This document shows, in pieces, positions 22,425 through 32,265 of a stretch of 64,000 bases of DNA. The notes under the pieces are model-generated. The model worked only from the letters and a program-made list of their open reading frames with translations, was not told where the DNA came from and did not search any database. The translations under genes were made by a program, and so were the position numbers. The stretch is from contig JAHDVF020000902.1 of the NCBI GenBank assembly GCA_022606425.2, positions 124,001-188,000 of the forward strand, read 5' to 3'. Source of the DNA: Lepidostoma basale (Eukaryota > Arthropoda > Insecta > Trichoptera > Lepidostomatidae). Each line of letters opens with the position of its first letter. The stretch's first letter is position 1.

Positions 22425-22940
22425 AATCTTGTTTCACTTCTTACGACAGAATGCTTCTGCAAAATTAAAACCACCCATTTTTTGTTTCACTTCTTACGAC
22501 AGAATGCTGCTGGAAATTTAAAACCACCCATTTTTTGTTTCACTTACGACAGAATGCTGCTGCAAAATTTAGAAAAAAAGCAAACCACCTATTTTTTGTT
22601 TCACTTCTTACGATAGAACGCTGCTGCACAATGAAAACCACCCATTTTTTGTTTCACTTCTTACGACAGAATGCTGCTGGAAATTTAAAACCACCCATTT
22701 TTTGTTTCACTTCTTACGACAGAATGCTGCTGAAAAATTTAGAAAAAAAGCAAACCACCTATTTTTTGTTTCACTTCTTACGATAGAACGCTGCTGCAAA
22801 ATGAAAACCACCCATTTTTTGTTTCACTTCTTACGTCAGAATGCTGCTGCAAAATTTAGAAAAAAGCAAACCACCTATTTTTTGTTTCACTTCTTACGAT
22901 AGAACACTGCTGCAAAATGAAAACCATCCATTTTTTGCAT
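22425..22940 (+). repeat. Minisatellite with higher-order structure
   Basis: Nine or so units of about 53-66 bases, each with TTTTTTGTTTCACTTCTTAC then GACAGAATGCTGCTG or GATAGAACGCTGCTG. Three unit types (ending GGAAATTTAAAACCACCCA, AAAATTTAGAAAAAAAGC, or ACAATGAAAACCACCCA) recur in the same order, so a compound unit of roughly 180 bases has been amplified. All three short ORFs here are translations of the repeat. Confidence 0.85.
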
Positions 22941-23654
22941 TCAAATATATTGCCTTTCTTCCAATATTCATTTATATTTGCCGTCTCGTGTGTTGTAAAA
23001 TAAGTTCACAGTACAAGCTTGTCTACGTTCAAATACTCTGTGCCCTTCACTGTGCAAACATCCCCCAACAAGTCGTCACACCCACACACACACATATACG
23101 AGTACATTGCGAATAGTTACCTAAAGGTCCCCCTACAGGGGGCATTTACAAAGTAAAAGGCATTTGCAATAGTTCACTTGCGATAGTTTTTTTTTACCTA
23201 GTATGGATGCTGTTCTTTAGAATCCCCAAAACCTCATTTTAACATATGAATAAAATAAAAATAAATTATATTTTAGATGAAATTTTATTGCGAGATTTGA
23301 ACCAATCTTACGTTTAAAATTATTATTGTTTTTGTTCAATAAGATCTATTGCGATTTATCTCGCCTTTCGGATTGAGGGTAATTAATATTTTCCCAATTT
23401 CTAATTTCTAGATCCATTCCATATTCTATTTCTAGTAAGCGTAATAAACTTCACTGGCAATTTGAACCACCTGATCAATAATACATTAAAGTTAATAGTT
23501 TCCTTCGGGATCGCAGTGTTCGTTGATATTGGCCTTTTGATACATTGGTATATCTATATTATTTACTGATCTCCTGGCCAGTGACGTAGTTATTCCCATC
23601 AACGAAATAAATTGGAACAGCCAATATTGTCAGATGAGAATTTGATATATTATA
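22941..23654. other. Non-coding stretch
   Basis: No gene. Includes a short CA-repeat (CACCCACACACACACA) near 23080. Confidence 0.4.
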
Positions 23655-24122
23655 TTAACTAACTAACTAACGGACTGCCACACTTTTCTTTCCTGACATA
23701 TTTCTCTCGCTTCCTCAACATTCATACATCGTGTCATGCACGCGCGTCGATTTCTCTGACTCTTCACATGGCCGACATTATTCGATTTATTTGATCGTGC
23801 CACGTTTTCCTCGGTCTTCCTCTATTTCTGGTTCCATTTACATCATTAACATATAATTTTTTTACCATTCTTTCTTCATTCATTCTTTCCATATGTCCAA
23901 ACCATCTTAATGATCCTTTCATTATTTTGTTCATAACACCATCATTCGCACCGCATTCACTTCTTATATTTTCATTCGACACTCTATCATACACAGAGTA
24001 TCCACACATTCGTCTAAGAGATCTCATTTCTACTGCGTTTATTCTACTTTCATCCTTCTTTTGCCAGTTCCATGCTTCGCTTCCATACATAAGGGTCGGT
24101 AGAAGAACACCATATATAATAT
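23655..24122 (-). mobile_element. LINE-A 3' fragment lacking the last ~40 bases before its tail
   Basis: The CTAA tail joins directly to CGGACTGCCACACTTTTC, skipping the CCATCACGCCGTC to GAAAGAAT block present elsewhere. The frame 24132-23764 encodes YGSEAWNWQKKDESRINAVE through RKTWHDQINRI. Confidence 0.85.
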
Positions 24123-24940
24123 ATATAAACATATTGAATTAAGTAAATTTTATACATTATAATCGTGAAAGGTTTTAATATGTATTTTACCTAAAATAAT
24201 TGTTATTCTCTCTCTCTCTCGGCCGCCTCCCAAAAAGTTACATCAGCCGATCCTATCCTGAGCTCTCGACTTCCACTCCTCGGGTCTAACTCCTAACAAC
24301 TGCAGATCCTTCAGAACACTTCATTTGTTATTACATTTTTAATTACAATATATGTTCATTATTCCTATTGTTGGGTCGAGCCTTTCTTGTTTTTTTCCTC
24401 ACCACTGTCCCAGCACATAAAATGTTTATATCGATCCTAAATCCAATACATTTCTGTACTTCAACGCGGCCTTGGTTTTGTCGTAAGAAAAGAAAATAAA
24501 AATGATGACCCTCGTAGATACGTCCTAGAAATTAAAAACGTCACATAACGGCCCTACGTTATACTTTATCCATTATTATATTTACGACTGTCTATTTTAT
24601 TTTTACAACCCTTAAATCCTAGATACACTTTTTATTATGCGACGTTTAAACAGTTTTATAATGAATATCGCGCCGACATATTCCGTATCAGTTTTTAGGT
24701 CAATTTTTGTTGTTGTTGTTTTGTATGATTTTGTTATTAATTTGTATCGGTTTAATGGAAGTTCTTGTAGTTAACCTATTTATTGATATTATTCCATAAT
24801 ATTAATAATACAATAAAATATATTATATTCTCTACTCATATCACCCGTTTATTATTTTAATTAAAAATAAAATATCAAAATATTTCTGTTATTTCACGAT
24901 TAGACTCACCTTATAACAAAGTCCTGCTTTTTTATTGTTT
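24123..24940. other. Non-coding stretch
   Basis: AT-rich apart from 24215-24310 (CGGCCGCCTCCCAAAAAG, CCACTCCTCGGGTCTAACTC), which may be a LINE 3' scrap preceded by a TC repeat. Confidence 0.35.
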
Positions 24941-25020
24941 AATTCAATAATAAGATTTTTTCTTTTTCTTTACTGGTTTCGGCATTAACGCTGTCATTTT
25001 CTGGTGTCTGCAGTATATAG
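24941..25020 (-). repeat. PH4-like hammerhead relic
   Basis: Reverse strand: ATGACAGCGTTAATGCCGAA then ACCAGTAAAG. The layout is that of the PH4 family, with substitutions in CUGANGA and in the palindromic stem. Confidence 0.4.
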
Positions 25021-25064
25021 ATGTCTTCAATATTTTCAGATAGCTAATTAGGCGGTTGAACACT

Positions 25065-25550
25065 GTTAACTAACTAACTAACCATCACGCCGTCTCCCCG
25101 GAGGGGTAGGCAGAAAGAATGGAATGCCACATTGTTCTGTCCTGACATACTTCTCTCGCTTCCTCTACATTCATACATCTTGCCATGCACGAACGTCGAT
25201 TTCTCTGACTCCTCACGTGACCGACATTCAATATTTGATTGATTTGATCGTGCCACATTTTCCTCGGCCTTCCTCTGTTTCTAGCTCCGTTCACGCCGTT
25301 TACATATACCTTCTTTACCATTCTGTCTTTACTCATTCTTTTCATGTGTCCAAACCATCTTAATGCCCCTTTCTTTATTTTGATCATAACACTTTCATTC
25401 GCACCACATTCACTTCTTATACTTTCATTTGTCACTATATCATATACAGATTTGCCACACATTCGTCTTAGAGATCTCATTTCTACTGCATTTATTCTAC
25501 TTTCATCCTTCTTTTGCCAGTTCCATGCTTCACTTCCATAGGGGTAGGCA
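25065..25550 (-). mobile_element. LINE-A 3' fragment, 131-codon open frame
   Basis: The frame 25480-25085 encodes MRSLRRMCGKSVYDIVTNES, GALRWFGHMKRMSKDRMVKK, RNRGRPRKMWHDQINQILNV and EEAREVCQDRTMWHSI. The tail is a CTAA repeat at 25065-25083. It lies 275 bases upstream of the Go-alpha exon, opposite in orientation to the gene. Confidence 0.85.
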
Positions 25551-25824
25551 TAATAACACTGTTTATCGATAATCTAGTTTATGGCAATATTGTAATATTT
25601 CTGTTGAAAGCGATCAAACATTTTTTTCCCTATCATTATTTGGTAGTTACGTATATGTTTATGGAATGTTTTTTATTTTAATCACAAATCTATATATTGT
25701 ATAATAAGAATCTCAATTATGAAACTTTTTTTATGGATTTTTTTTTCAAATTCTTGAGCTAAAATTTCTCAGTGCATTTTGCGTCGAAGTATTAAGTTAT
25801 ATATGAAATTTCGTTTGTTTTTAG
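25551..25824 (+). other. 3' end of the intron before the Go-alpha exon
   Basis: AT-rich sequence ending in a pyrimidine-rich acceptor (TTTCGTTTGTTTTTAG). A possible branch point, CTAAAATT, lies near 25760. Confidence 0.5.
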
Positions 25825-25985
25825 ACGGATGGCAAGATGGTGTTCGACGTAATCCAGCGTATGGAGGACACGGAACCCTTCTCCGAGGAGCTCCTCGCCG
25901 CCATGAAGAGATTGTGGGCGGACCACGGAGTGCAGGAGTGCTTCGGCCGCTCAAACGAGTACCAGCTCAACGACTCTGCCAAATA
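25825..25985 (+). CDS. Galphao: Internal exon of G protein alpha-o subunit
   Basis: Go-alpha is a membrane-anchored GTPase subunit that couples receptors to intracellular effectors and is abundant in neurons. This 161-base exon is open throughout and encodes [40 protein letters not shown] and [12 protein letters not shown], which is the all-helical domain, about residues 115-168 of a ~354-residue protein. [17 protein letters not shown] and [12 protein letters not shown] are signature stretches of insect Go. The acceptor is TTTGTTTTTAG (AG at 25823-25824) and the donor is GTGAGT at 25986. It ends in phase 2, splitting the Tyr codon (TA/C), as expected for Galpha genes at this point. The GTP-binding G boxes lie in other exons, none found here, so the flanking introns are probably long. 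Gi is the alternative; [17 protein letters not shown] fits Go better. Confidence 0.95.
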
Positions 25986-26038
25986 GTGAGTGCATTTCGT
26001 TTTTCACCCTCCACGCGTATACGTTCCGGATACAAATA

Positions 26039-26530
26039 TTAGGTTGGGGAAAAAGTCATTTCGTATTTTTCGCTTTATTTCAATGCTTTATAAAAAGTGT
26101 TACAATCATCCGATTTAAGTCAAATATGCGCCGTTCTGTTTGATAACTTGTTGCCAACGAGAATCCAATCATAATGCCCCTCTCGTAGAAGCCCTTGTCC
26201 CTATTGGCAAAAACTCGGACAACCAATTTTCACAGGCCTCTATTGAGGCCGAATTTGTACCTCCAAGCGCGTTGGTCATAGATAGGAACAGGTGGTAGTC
26301 ACTTGGTGCCAGGTCCGGACCAATAGGGTGGATGCATAAGAACTTCCCATCCGAGCTTCCGGAGCTTCTGGCGCGTCATCAAAGATGTGTGCGGCCTGGC
26401 GTTGTCCTGGTGAAACAAGATTCCTCTCGTATCCACCAATGCTGGCCGCTTCTGTTCGATCGCCAGCTTCAAACGGTCGAATTGCTTTTTCGCAGAATAC
26501 CCACGATATATAAACATTATTAGATCCAAA
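26039..26530 (-). mobile_element. Mariner relic (3' half) 54 bases downstream of the exon
   Basis: The terminal repeat TTAGGTTGGGGAAAAAGTCA begins at 26039, next to a TA. The reverse strand encodes, across frameshifts, the C-terminal half of a mariner transposase: FDRLKLAIEQKRPALVDTRG, FHQDNARPHTSLMTRQKLR with the second catalytic Asp, then HPPYWSGPGTK, APSDYHLF with the third, and WQQVIKQNGAYLT before a stop. This D-D34D spacing is typical of mariners. The first-Asp region is deleted and no second terminal repeat was found. Non-functional. Confidence 0.85.
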
Positions 26531-26589
26531 ATATCTTATTAAAATATTGATCATTATTTTTTTTACGTGTGAACACATTTTGACATGGC

Positions 26590-26831
26590 GTCCTTCGTGG
26601 AAGATTGACAACAGCTATGACTGCCACACCGAAGGTCGCGGGTCCGATTCCCATTGATGACAGTTTGATTCTCACACTGTCTATGGTCTAGTGTAGAATT
26701 CGAGTGACAATAAACTTAATAGATTATCTACCTGTCACATGTCATGGGAATTGATATAATAGTTATACCCTTTACACCGAGTTGGCTCGCGCTGTAATGA
26801 CGTAAAGAGCTATTCAACAAAAATAATAATT
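26590..26831 (+). mobile_element. SINE-1 (tRNA-derived)
   Basis: Contains GCTATGACTGCCACACCGAA then box B GGTCCGATTCCC, a conserved middle (CTATGGTCTAGTGTAGAATT) and a 3' end GCTCGCGCTGTAATGACGTA followed by ATTCAACAAAAATAATAATT. Copies at 44511, 51321 and 62512 share this order. Transcription would be by RNA polymerase III. Confidence 0.8.
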
Positions 26832-27013
26832 GTAAATAAATTTAAAATAATCAAATATGTGTTTTTTTAACCATAATAATAGAGGGCTTGTTAGTAGAGC
26901 GATGGACTGTAGAGGTTGGTAACCTTAAAATTGGGTTAATTAAAAAACTAGTGATTTTTATAAATTTTATTGTGTGAAATATATGTAGACAATATCGTGT
27001 CTATGCTATAGAA

Positions 27014-27408
27014 ACTAACTAACTAACTAACCATCACGCCGTCTCCCCGGAGGGGTAGGCAGAAAGAATGGAACGCCACACTGTTCTGTCCTGACATACG
27101 TCTCTCGCTTCCTCTACATTCATACATCTTGTCATGCACGCACGTCGATTTTCCGACTCCTCACGTGACCGACATTCAATATTTGATTGATTTGATCGTG
27201 CCAAGTTTTCCTCGGTCTTCCTCTATTTCTAGCTCCGTTCACGCCGTTTACATATACCTTCTTTACCATTCTGTCTTCACTCATTCTTTCCATGTATCCA
27301 AACCATCTTAATGACCCTTTCCTTATTATGTTCATAACACTTTCATTCGCACCACATTCACTTCTTATACTTGCATTTGTCACTCTATCCTAAACAGATT
27401 TGCCACAC
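27014..27408 (-). mobile_element. LINE-A copy with a 14-bp target-site duplication
   Basis: Flanked by identical TCTATGCTATAGAA at 27000-27013 and 27409-27422. The 395-bp insert runs from the CTAA tail to a 5' truncation in the GTGGCAAA segment. It encodes GSLRWFGYMERMSEDRMVKK and RNRGRPRKTWHDQINQILNV. A complete target-primed insertion product, and the clearest proof of how LINE-A inserts. Confidence 0.92.
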
Positions 27409-27422
27409 TCTATGCTATAGAA

Positions 27423-27718
27423 TTTGAAATATTTCCTGCAGTATGTGTGTATGTACTATATGATATATCTGTTTTATCAGTCGAACACACGTTCAGGCGG
27501 CGCGCGATTTCTAGTGTTTACCTTCCGTGCTAATTCCGTCCACCCGTGTTTACACTGGACGTCATGTAATCCAAACAAGAATTTCATTATTCCCGGAGCC
27601 CCGCCATAGCGCGCCTCGTCGTGCCGGGCCTGCCTCGCCGCGGTGCCGCTCCCGACACGGAGACAGTGTCATCCACGCCACAAAGTCGCCATGTAACACG
27701 CGCGACACGGTGCAAGGG
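27423..27718. other. TE-poor GC-rich patch
   Basis: 27490-27715 is GC-rich (CGGCGCGCGATTTCTAG, GCCGGGCCTGCCTCGCCGC). No splice-bounded frame is evident. Possible CpG-like regulatory patch. Confidence 0.3.
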
Positions 27719-27897
27719 AACTAATCAACACGCCGTCTCCCCGAAAGGGTAGGCAGAAAGAACAGACTGTCACACTTTTACTGATGCGGCACTCCATCCT
27801 TCTCTTTTCGCTCCGCGGGAGACGCACTGTGATGGGTTGCGAACCTCATCGCCACCAATAGGCATCTCCCGCGCACACTTCGATCGTCCAACACCCA
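27719..27897 (-). mobile_element. SINE-3 carrying the LINE-A 3' end
   Basis: Bases 27719-27778 match the LINE-A 3' terminus (CACGCCGTCTCCCCGAAAGG, GTAGGCAGAAAGAA, CTGTCACACTTTT), then switch to GATGCGGCACTCCATCCTTC and GGGTTGCGAACCTCATCGCC, absent from LINE-A copies. A second copy (60550-60745) has the same switch point and keeps the CTAA tail. Reverse strand GAGGTTCGCAACCC resembles a box B with one change. Confidence 0.75.
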
Positions 27898-28309
27898 CAA
27901 AATAAATCTAAAACAAATAATATAAAATACAATGATATAAAATAAAACAACAAAATAAAAATAATTTAACACAAAATGTTCTTTTTAGATGGTGCAAAAT
28001 ATTGTCAATTTAATTTATGTTCCACGAATCCACCGTTTATTTTAATTTAGCACTTAATGTAATAACACATAATGTTTTTTTAGATGTTGCACATGTTGAC
28101 ATGGACGATCCGGACTTTTGGGTTTATTTAATTTATGCAAGGGAATGTCACTAAATATCGACTGTCATGAGGGCAGCATGTCCGCACAAGTCCGGCCCTG
28201 CATTCCTGCCTTACCATGCTAAATACAAATACATACACTAATAATTACATACACTTGCGTAATTTGTATTACACCACTTTATTTGTTATGTTTTATAACT
28301 AACCAGTTT
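27898..28309. other. AT-rich non-coding stretch
   Basis: No gene or recognised repeat. Confidence 0.4.
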
Positions 28310-28440
28310 TGCTCCCACCGTTTTCACACTAACTGTCTTGTTACCTTGACGATGCTCCAGTGGCAGCGAAACCGGTTGGTTCTAATTAAACACAAATAAT
28401 GTGATGTAAAAGCAAATTACACAAGTGTTTTTTTTTTAAG
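28310..28440 (+). repeat. PH4 single arm with hammerhead-like motif
   Basis: TTGACGATGCTCCAGTGGCA then GCGAAACCGGTTGG: a CUGANGA-like core with C3 changed to T, a short hairpin, GAAA, palindromic ACCGGU, and U in the cleavage position. Confidence 0.55.
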
Positions 28441-28694
28441 TTTTGTTTAAATAATGGCACAGATTGATTAAATGCTTTATACGAAAGTGTAAATAAATTG
28501 ATTGAAATCCTGTTTAATATAATATCATTATAAAAAAAACATTTATCGTTTTCATGCCCTAAATATTTGATAAATATAAAATTTTAAGTCCATTGTTTTT
28601 GCCGAAACTCTACGATTCTTTATTTAACATTATAAACGGTTAAATTAAAGAAAAACTTTGTTTTTTGTATCACAATTGTATTTTTATTTTACGC

Positions 28695-28730
28695 GACAGC
28701 TGTTTCGTCAACCTATGTTGACATCATCAT
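28695..28730 (-). ncRNA. Hammerhead-like motif, PH2 left arm
   Basis: AUGAUGA core (C3 changed), one extra U, stem II GUCAAC-AUAG-GUUGAC, GAAA, stem III ACAGCUGU, C17 at 28695. The 8-base palindrome in stem III is compatible with a dimer. Not expected to cut as it stands. Confidence 0.45.
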
Positions 28731-28742
28731 CTAATGTAACAC

Positions 28743-28778
28743 CTGATGATGTCATCATAGGTTGACGAAACAGCTGTC
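28743..28778 (+). ncRNA. Hammerhead-like motif, PH2 right arm
   Basis: All core residues (CUGAUGA, GAAA) present, one extra U after A9, a 4-bp stem II, stem III ACAGCUGU and C17 at 28778. Stem I has only scattered pairs, so activity is doubtful. Confidence 0.5.
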
Positions 28779-28850
28779 GCGTAAAATAAAAATACAAGTG
28801 TGATACATAAAACAAAGTTTTATTTTTAATTTAACAGTTTATAAAATTTT

Positions 28851-29327
28851 ATATTACAGATTGTCTATATTGTGAAAAAATATAGACGTTGTGAACTAGT
28901 ATGATAAAAAAGAGGGATTCTAAAATACCATGATTACAGCACTCATACCCTATTTCAGTTAAAATTACGATTTCGAAATTTGCTATTTGAAATTAGACAT
29001 AGAATGTTCAATAATTTCGGACTCAGTGAGTTGTAAAATTATTGTCAAACTACAATATGGTTTTCATCTAAGCTATGATGGCATTGGAGCACGCTTTATA
29101 ATCGGTACCAAGGTTATTAAGTTTAACCCTTGGTACCGAATCGAAAAATGCGTTTCGTACCAATTTGAATTAAAATGGTCAAAAACGCGTTTGTAGCGAT
29201 AAGAGATAATGAAGTATTTAGAAAATAAAAAAAACAAAAAAAAACAATCTTTTTATTTCGTATATAAAAGAAACTTTTTTTTTACATTTTACATTTCATC
29301 AACATTTATTTATCGTTTCTTTATTAT
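28851..29327. other. AT-rich non-coding stretch
   Basis: No gene. A 13-base hairpin (CGGTACCAAGG against CCTTGGTACCG) lies at 29103-29140. Confidence 0.4.
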
Positions 29328-29845
29328 TAGGTTGAGTCATAAATAACTTCCCAGTCAGGTAGACATTTTCTATTTTTTCCACCCTACTCCTCAGATCTCA
29401 CTCCTACCGACTACCGCCTTTTCTGTTCCTTAGGGTACGGCTACACCGGAGTGGCCTGGGTAGGAGTCAAGACACATTTCGCTTGTATTCATGCCCTGTG
29501 GCGCGTAGCGTATAGTGTGGCCGGTCCCATAGTGCGCCATACGTTGGTTCGCCGGGTGTTCATTTTGACTCCTACTCTGGCACTTCGATGTGGCCGTACC
29601 GTTACAGATTTTTTAATGGTAAAACTTTCATTAATAATGAGAAAGTCTATTGGGCCCTCGATTCTCTTTTTCAGTCCAAGCCCGCCAAATGTTATGAGGA
29701 GGGGATCGATAAGTTGCCAATAAGATGAGAGAAGGTTAAAATTTTAAAGTAGTGAATACATAATAAATTAATATAATGTTGTAAATTTCTTAAAGCAATT
29801 AAAAATATGAAAATGTATAAGTATTATAACTTATAACTCAACCTA
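29328..29845 (+). mobile_element. Internally deleted mariner with both ends, host of a nested MITE
   Basis: The ends are TTAGGTTGAGTCATAAATAA and the inverse ATAACTTATAACTCAACCTAA at TA dinucleotides. It encodes only the transposase C-terminus: SDLTPTDYRLFCSL (third Asp region) and, after the MITE and a 1-base shift, FFNGKTFINNEKVYWALDSF, FQSKPAKCYEEGIDKLPIR. It is not the family of the 26039 or 53966 elements. Confidence 0.85.
29433..29601. mobile_element. PIF/Harbinger-like MITE, 169 bp
   Basis: Ends GGGTACGGCTACACCGGAGT and ACTTCGATGTGGCCGTACCG are imperfect inverted repeats flanked by TTA at 29430-29432 and 29602-29604. A TTA duplication and G-rich tips are typical of PIF/Harbinger. It folds back over most of its length. 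Removing it with one TTA rejoins the mariner SLQ-RFFNGK segment apart from a 1-base shift. Confidence 0.85.
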
Positions 29846-29854
29846 ATAGTAATG

Positions 29855-29975
29855 ATGTAAAACTCCATATTAGATACATGGATGTTTCATGAATGACATA
29901 TTTCGTCTTGTTAAGGTATTATCAAATGACGTTTATTAATGCAGTAGGCGAAACATGTCACTTCAAACAAACAAG
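29855..29975. repeat. PH5 palindrome
   Basis: Left part (reverse strand): TTTGATAATACCTTAACAAG then ACGAAATATGTCATTCATG. Right part (forward): AGTAGGCGAAACATGTCAC. It begins with the reverse of the family end (ATGATGTAAAACTCCATATT). Confidence 0.6.
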
Positions 29976-30375
29976 TAGGTACAATATAAATTTGAACCGA
30001 TTTTTTTTTGCAATCTAAAACAAATTAAATTTTATATCTTTTTATTTTATTAAATCTAAATTTCTCACAATTTTCCAAAATTTTAGCAACAGCTTACAGA
30101 AAAGTCAACTCTGGTGAAAGACTCGTGATCGCATATTGTATCATTATAATATCACTTATGACAACAGCATTCTCACTATTATTAGGGTCGTAAGCATGAA
30201 CGGCAAAAGCTCTTCTAAATTTAAAACTTTCCGAAATTTTCCATTTGAAGATTGTTTCTGCCATTGTACAGAACCCCTCTAAATGTCTCATAAAATGCCG
30301 CTTACCGCTTTTCTATTAAATAACTATTATTTTATGACTATATAGGTAACTTACGCCACGCATACATTACTATTG
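29976..30375. other. AT-rich non-coding stretch
   Basis: No gene. A 65-codon reverse frame at 30291-30094 has no recognised motif. Confidence 0.35.
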
Positions 30376-30383
30376 CACTATGC

Positions 30384-31071
30384 CAGTGGTCAACAAATTA
30401 CGGTTCGCGAGACAAGGGTGGGTTTTTGGCTACTCGAGTGCAGCTCTTCCACGAAGGACATGTTTGGAATGTCCTTTATTAAATGGTGTTTAAGCATAAA
30501 AATTAATCTTGACGAACACCTTGAATCTTGAATAAATTTAACAACAATATGAAACCTGATTTTCCCAAACTTTCCAAGGAAATCGTAAGGCCATTGATCA
30601 TTTTAAACATGACAGTGCAAAAAATTTCATAATAAAATTGTAAATACGTTTATTACAATGTACAAAATATACTTTTATTTACTGAACCTAGTTTTAACCG
30701 ATTTCGAAAAACAGTGTTCACGTTAAGAAATTTATCTCTTAAAAGAAATTTGAATCTTTCGTATAAAGCGCTTAATTTGTGGTGTGATATTAAAAAATAA
30801 TTTAGAGCATTTTTAGTATGTTTTTACACAATTTCATTTTATTTTATCGAACCAATCTGTTGTCGCTAACGCCGGTGCTTCGTCAGGGTTACAAAAACAA
30901 ACTGTTAGTTTTTGTAACTCTGACAAAGCTGCGACATGAGCGAAACCGGTTTGTTCGATAAAACAATAATAAATCCAAAAACAAAAAAAGAGTTTTCAAT
31001 TATTATTAGAAATTTAAATTATCATATTACTGATATTTGGATCTTTTAACTAATGAATTTGCTGACCACTG
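30384..31071. mobile_element. hAT-like non-autonomous element, 688 bp
   Basis: Ends CAGTGGTCAACAAATTA and AATTTGCTGACCACTG are inverted repeats of hAT type. The flanks CACTATGC (30376-30383) and CACTAGAC (31072-31079) agree at 6 of 8 positions. The left subterminal text GGTTCGCGAGACAAGG and CAGCTCTTCCACGAAGG is familiar from hAT ends. A PH4 palindrome is nested at 30830-30990. No transposase. Confidence 0.8.
30830..30990. repeat. PH4 palindrome nested in the hAT element
   Basis: Left arm (reverse): CCCTGACGAAGCACCGGCG, TTAGCGACAACAGATTGGTT. Right arm (forward): CTCTGACAAAGCTGCGACAT, GAGCGAAACCGGTTTGTTCG. The centre is an inverted GTTACAAAAAC pair. The left copy keeps CUGACGA but has lost GAAA; the right keeps GAAACCGGU but has CUGACAA. 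Confidence 0.7.
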
Positions 31072-31079
31072 CACTAGAC

Positions 31080-32149
31080 GGGGGTATTTGACGTATACGC
31101 AGAACCTTTGCTAAAAAAAAAACTAAACATTATAATACTATGAATATACAAATGTCAAAATTCAAATCTTAAATTCTAAAAATAATACGGTTTCTATAAA
31201 GGGTAGGTTCGTATCGTATAATCATATGTGACTGTTGTCGCAAGTCTTTCCTAATCAAAGTTCCACGAACTGAAAAACACATGTCATCGAAGATTTGCGC
31301 TGCGCGTGTTAACCCTTTCCCCACGTGCGCCACGTGCTTTCATCCGTAATTACCGCGGGCGTGGGTGCAACGGCATATGTAACACTATTAAATTATGGAT
31401 TTACGACATCGATGTGTGATGTCAATACATAACAAGAATTCGTAATTGGAACACGCTCCGACGTGGATAATGCAAAATGGCGTATGTCAATAATTGTCGT
31501 CAAATATCAAAAAAAGAAAGGATACAAAATCTGAATATTACATTATACGTTTTGCAACTTCGATCATCTATGATACATTATTAAATGATTTCGTAATATT
31601 TTACAATTATGTCACACAACACTATATACATAATATTAGCATTTTTTATTTTCATTGTGATTTATACGTTAGTTTTTATTCAAAACTTGTACGTCACACG
31701 AGGCAAGGTATTTAAAGTCAAATTGTATTTTTTATAAACATTTTGAAATCAATTAAAACCGTATTTATTTAAATAACCAATTAATTACCATGCATCATTG
31801 GTTCAATAATTTATTTATATTTGATTAACAAAAAAAGGTTTTAGGATGCTTTTCATCTTTTCACAATTTAAATATATTTTTAAAAAAAATACAAAAAACA
31901 TGAAGATACATTTATTTTTAATAAATATTTTAAAAATTTCAAACACTAATAATATCACAATTTATTTATTTAAATTCTATGGAAGTGTTGCGACAACTAT
32001 TTCCCTGATCAACGTCGATATCATTAATTGTTACAAATGTACAAATTAAATAAACAAATTTTAATATGTTAACAATGTTCCAAATTAAACAGTTGATAAT
32101 GTTGAAGTATCATAGTGTTTCCGCCAAAATAACAGTAAATAATATAATC
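31080..32149. other. Non-coding stretch
   Basis: 31195-31480 is moderate-GC unique sequence (GTGCGCCACGTGCTTTCATC); the rest is AT-rich. No gene or transposon recognised. Confidence 0.35.
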
Positions 32150-32265
32150 AATATTTCATTTTATTCCACTTGTTTTTCTAAATGAATCTGCAAGATGGCA
32201 GCGAGCTGCCGAAACCGATCGGAACGAGTAGAACAGGTGGAATAAAACTAAATATGTTTAAATTG
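32150..32265 (+). repeat. PH4 repeat with hammerhead-like motif (32188-32220)
   Basis: CTGCAAGAT, perfect hairpin GGCAG-CGAG-CTGCC, GAAA, ACCGAT, C. The CUGANGA segment carries a one-base insertion. The ends TTCCACTTGTTTTTC and GAACAGGTGGAATAAAA are short inverted repeats. Confidence 0.6.

Larger units (their letters stand above)
28650..28850. repeat. PH2 palindrome with two inverted hammerhead-like motifs
   Basis: Motif A on + (28743-28778): CTGATGA, T, hairpin GTCA...TGAC, GAAA, palindromic ACAGCTGT, C, then GCGTAAAATAAAAATACAAG. Motif B on - (28695-28730) has a perfect stem II GTCAAC/GTTGAC but A in place of C3. The arms are about 85 bases and converge on a short spacer (CTAATGTAACAC). 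Stem I pairing is weak. Confidence 0.75.

Noticed and set aside
22425..22940. CRISPR-like regular array.
   Set aside because: The units are contiguous variants of one sequence without unique spacers, in a eukaryotic intron.
24200..24222. TC microsatellite as a regulatory GAGA site array.
   Set aside because: Short simple repeat with no supporting context.
25779..26042. 87-codon ORF overlapping the Go-alpha exon.
   Set aside because: It is a different frame; the exon is read in the frame starting ACG GAT GGC at 25825.
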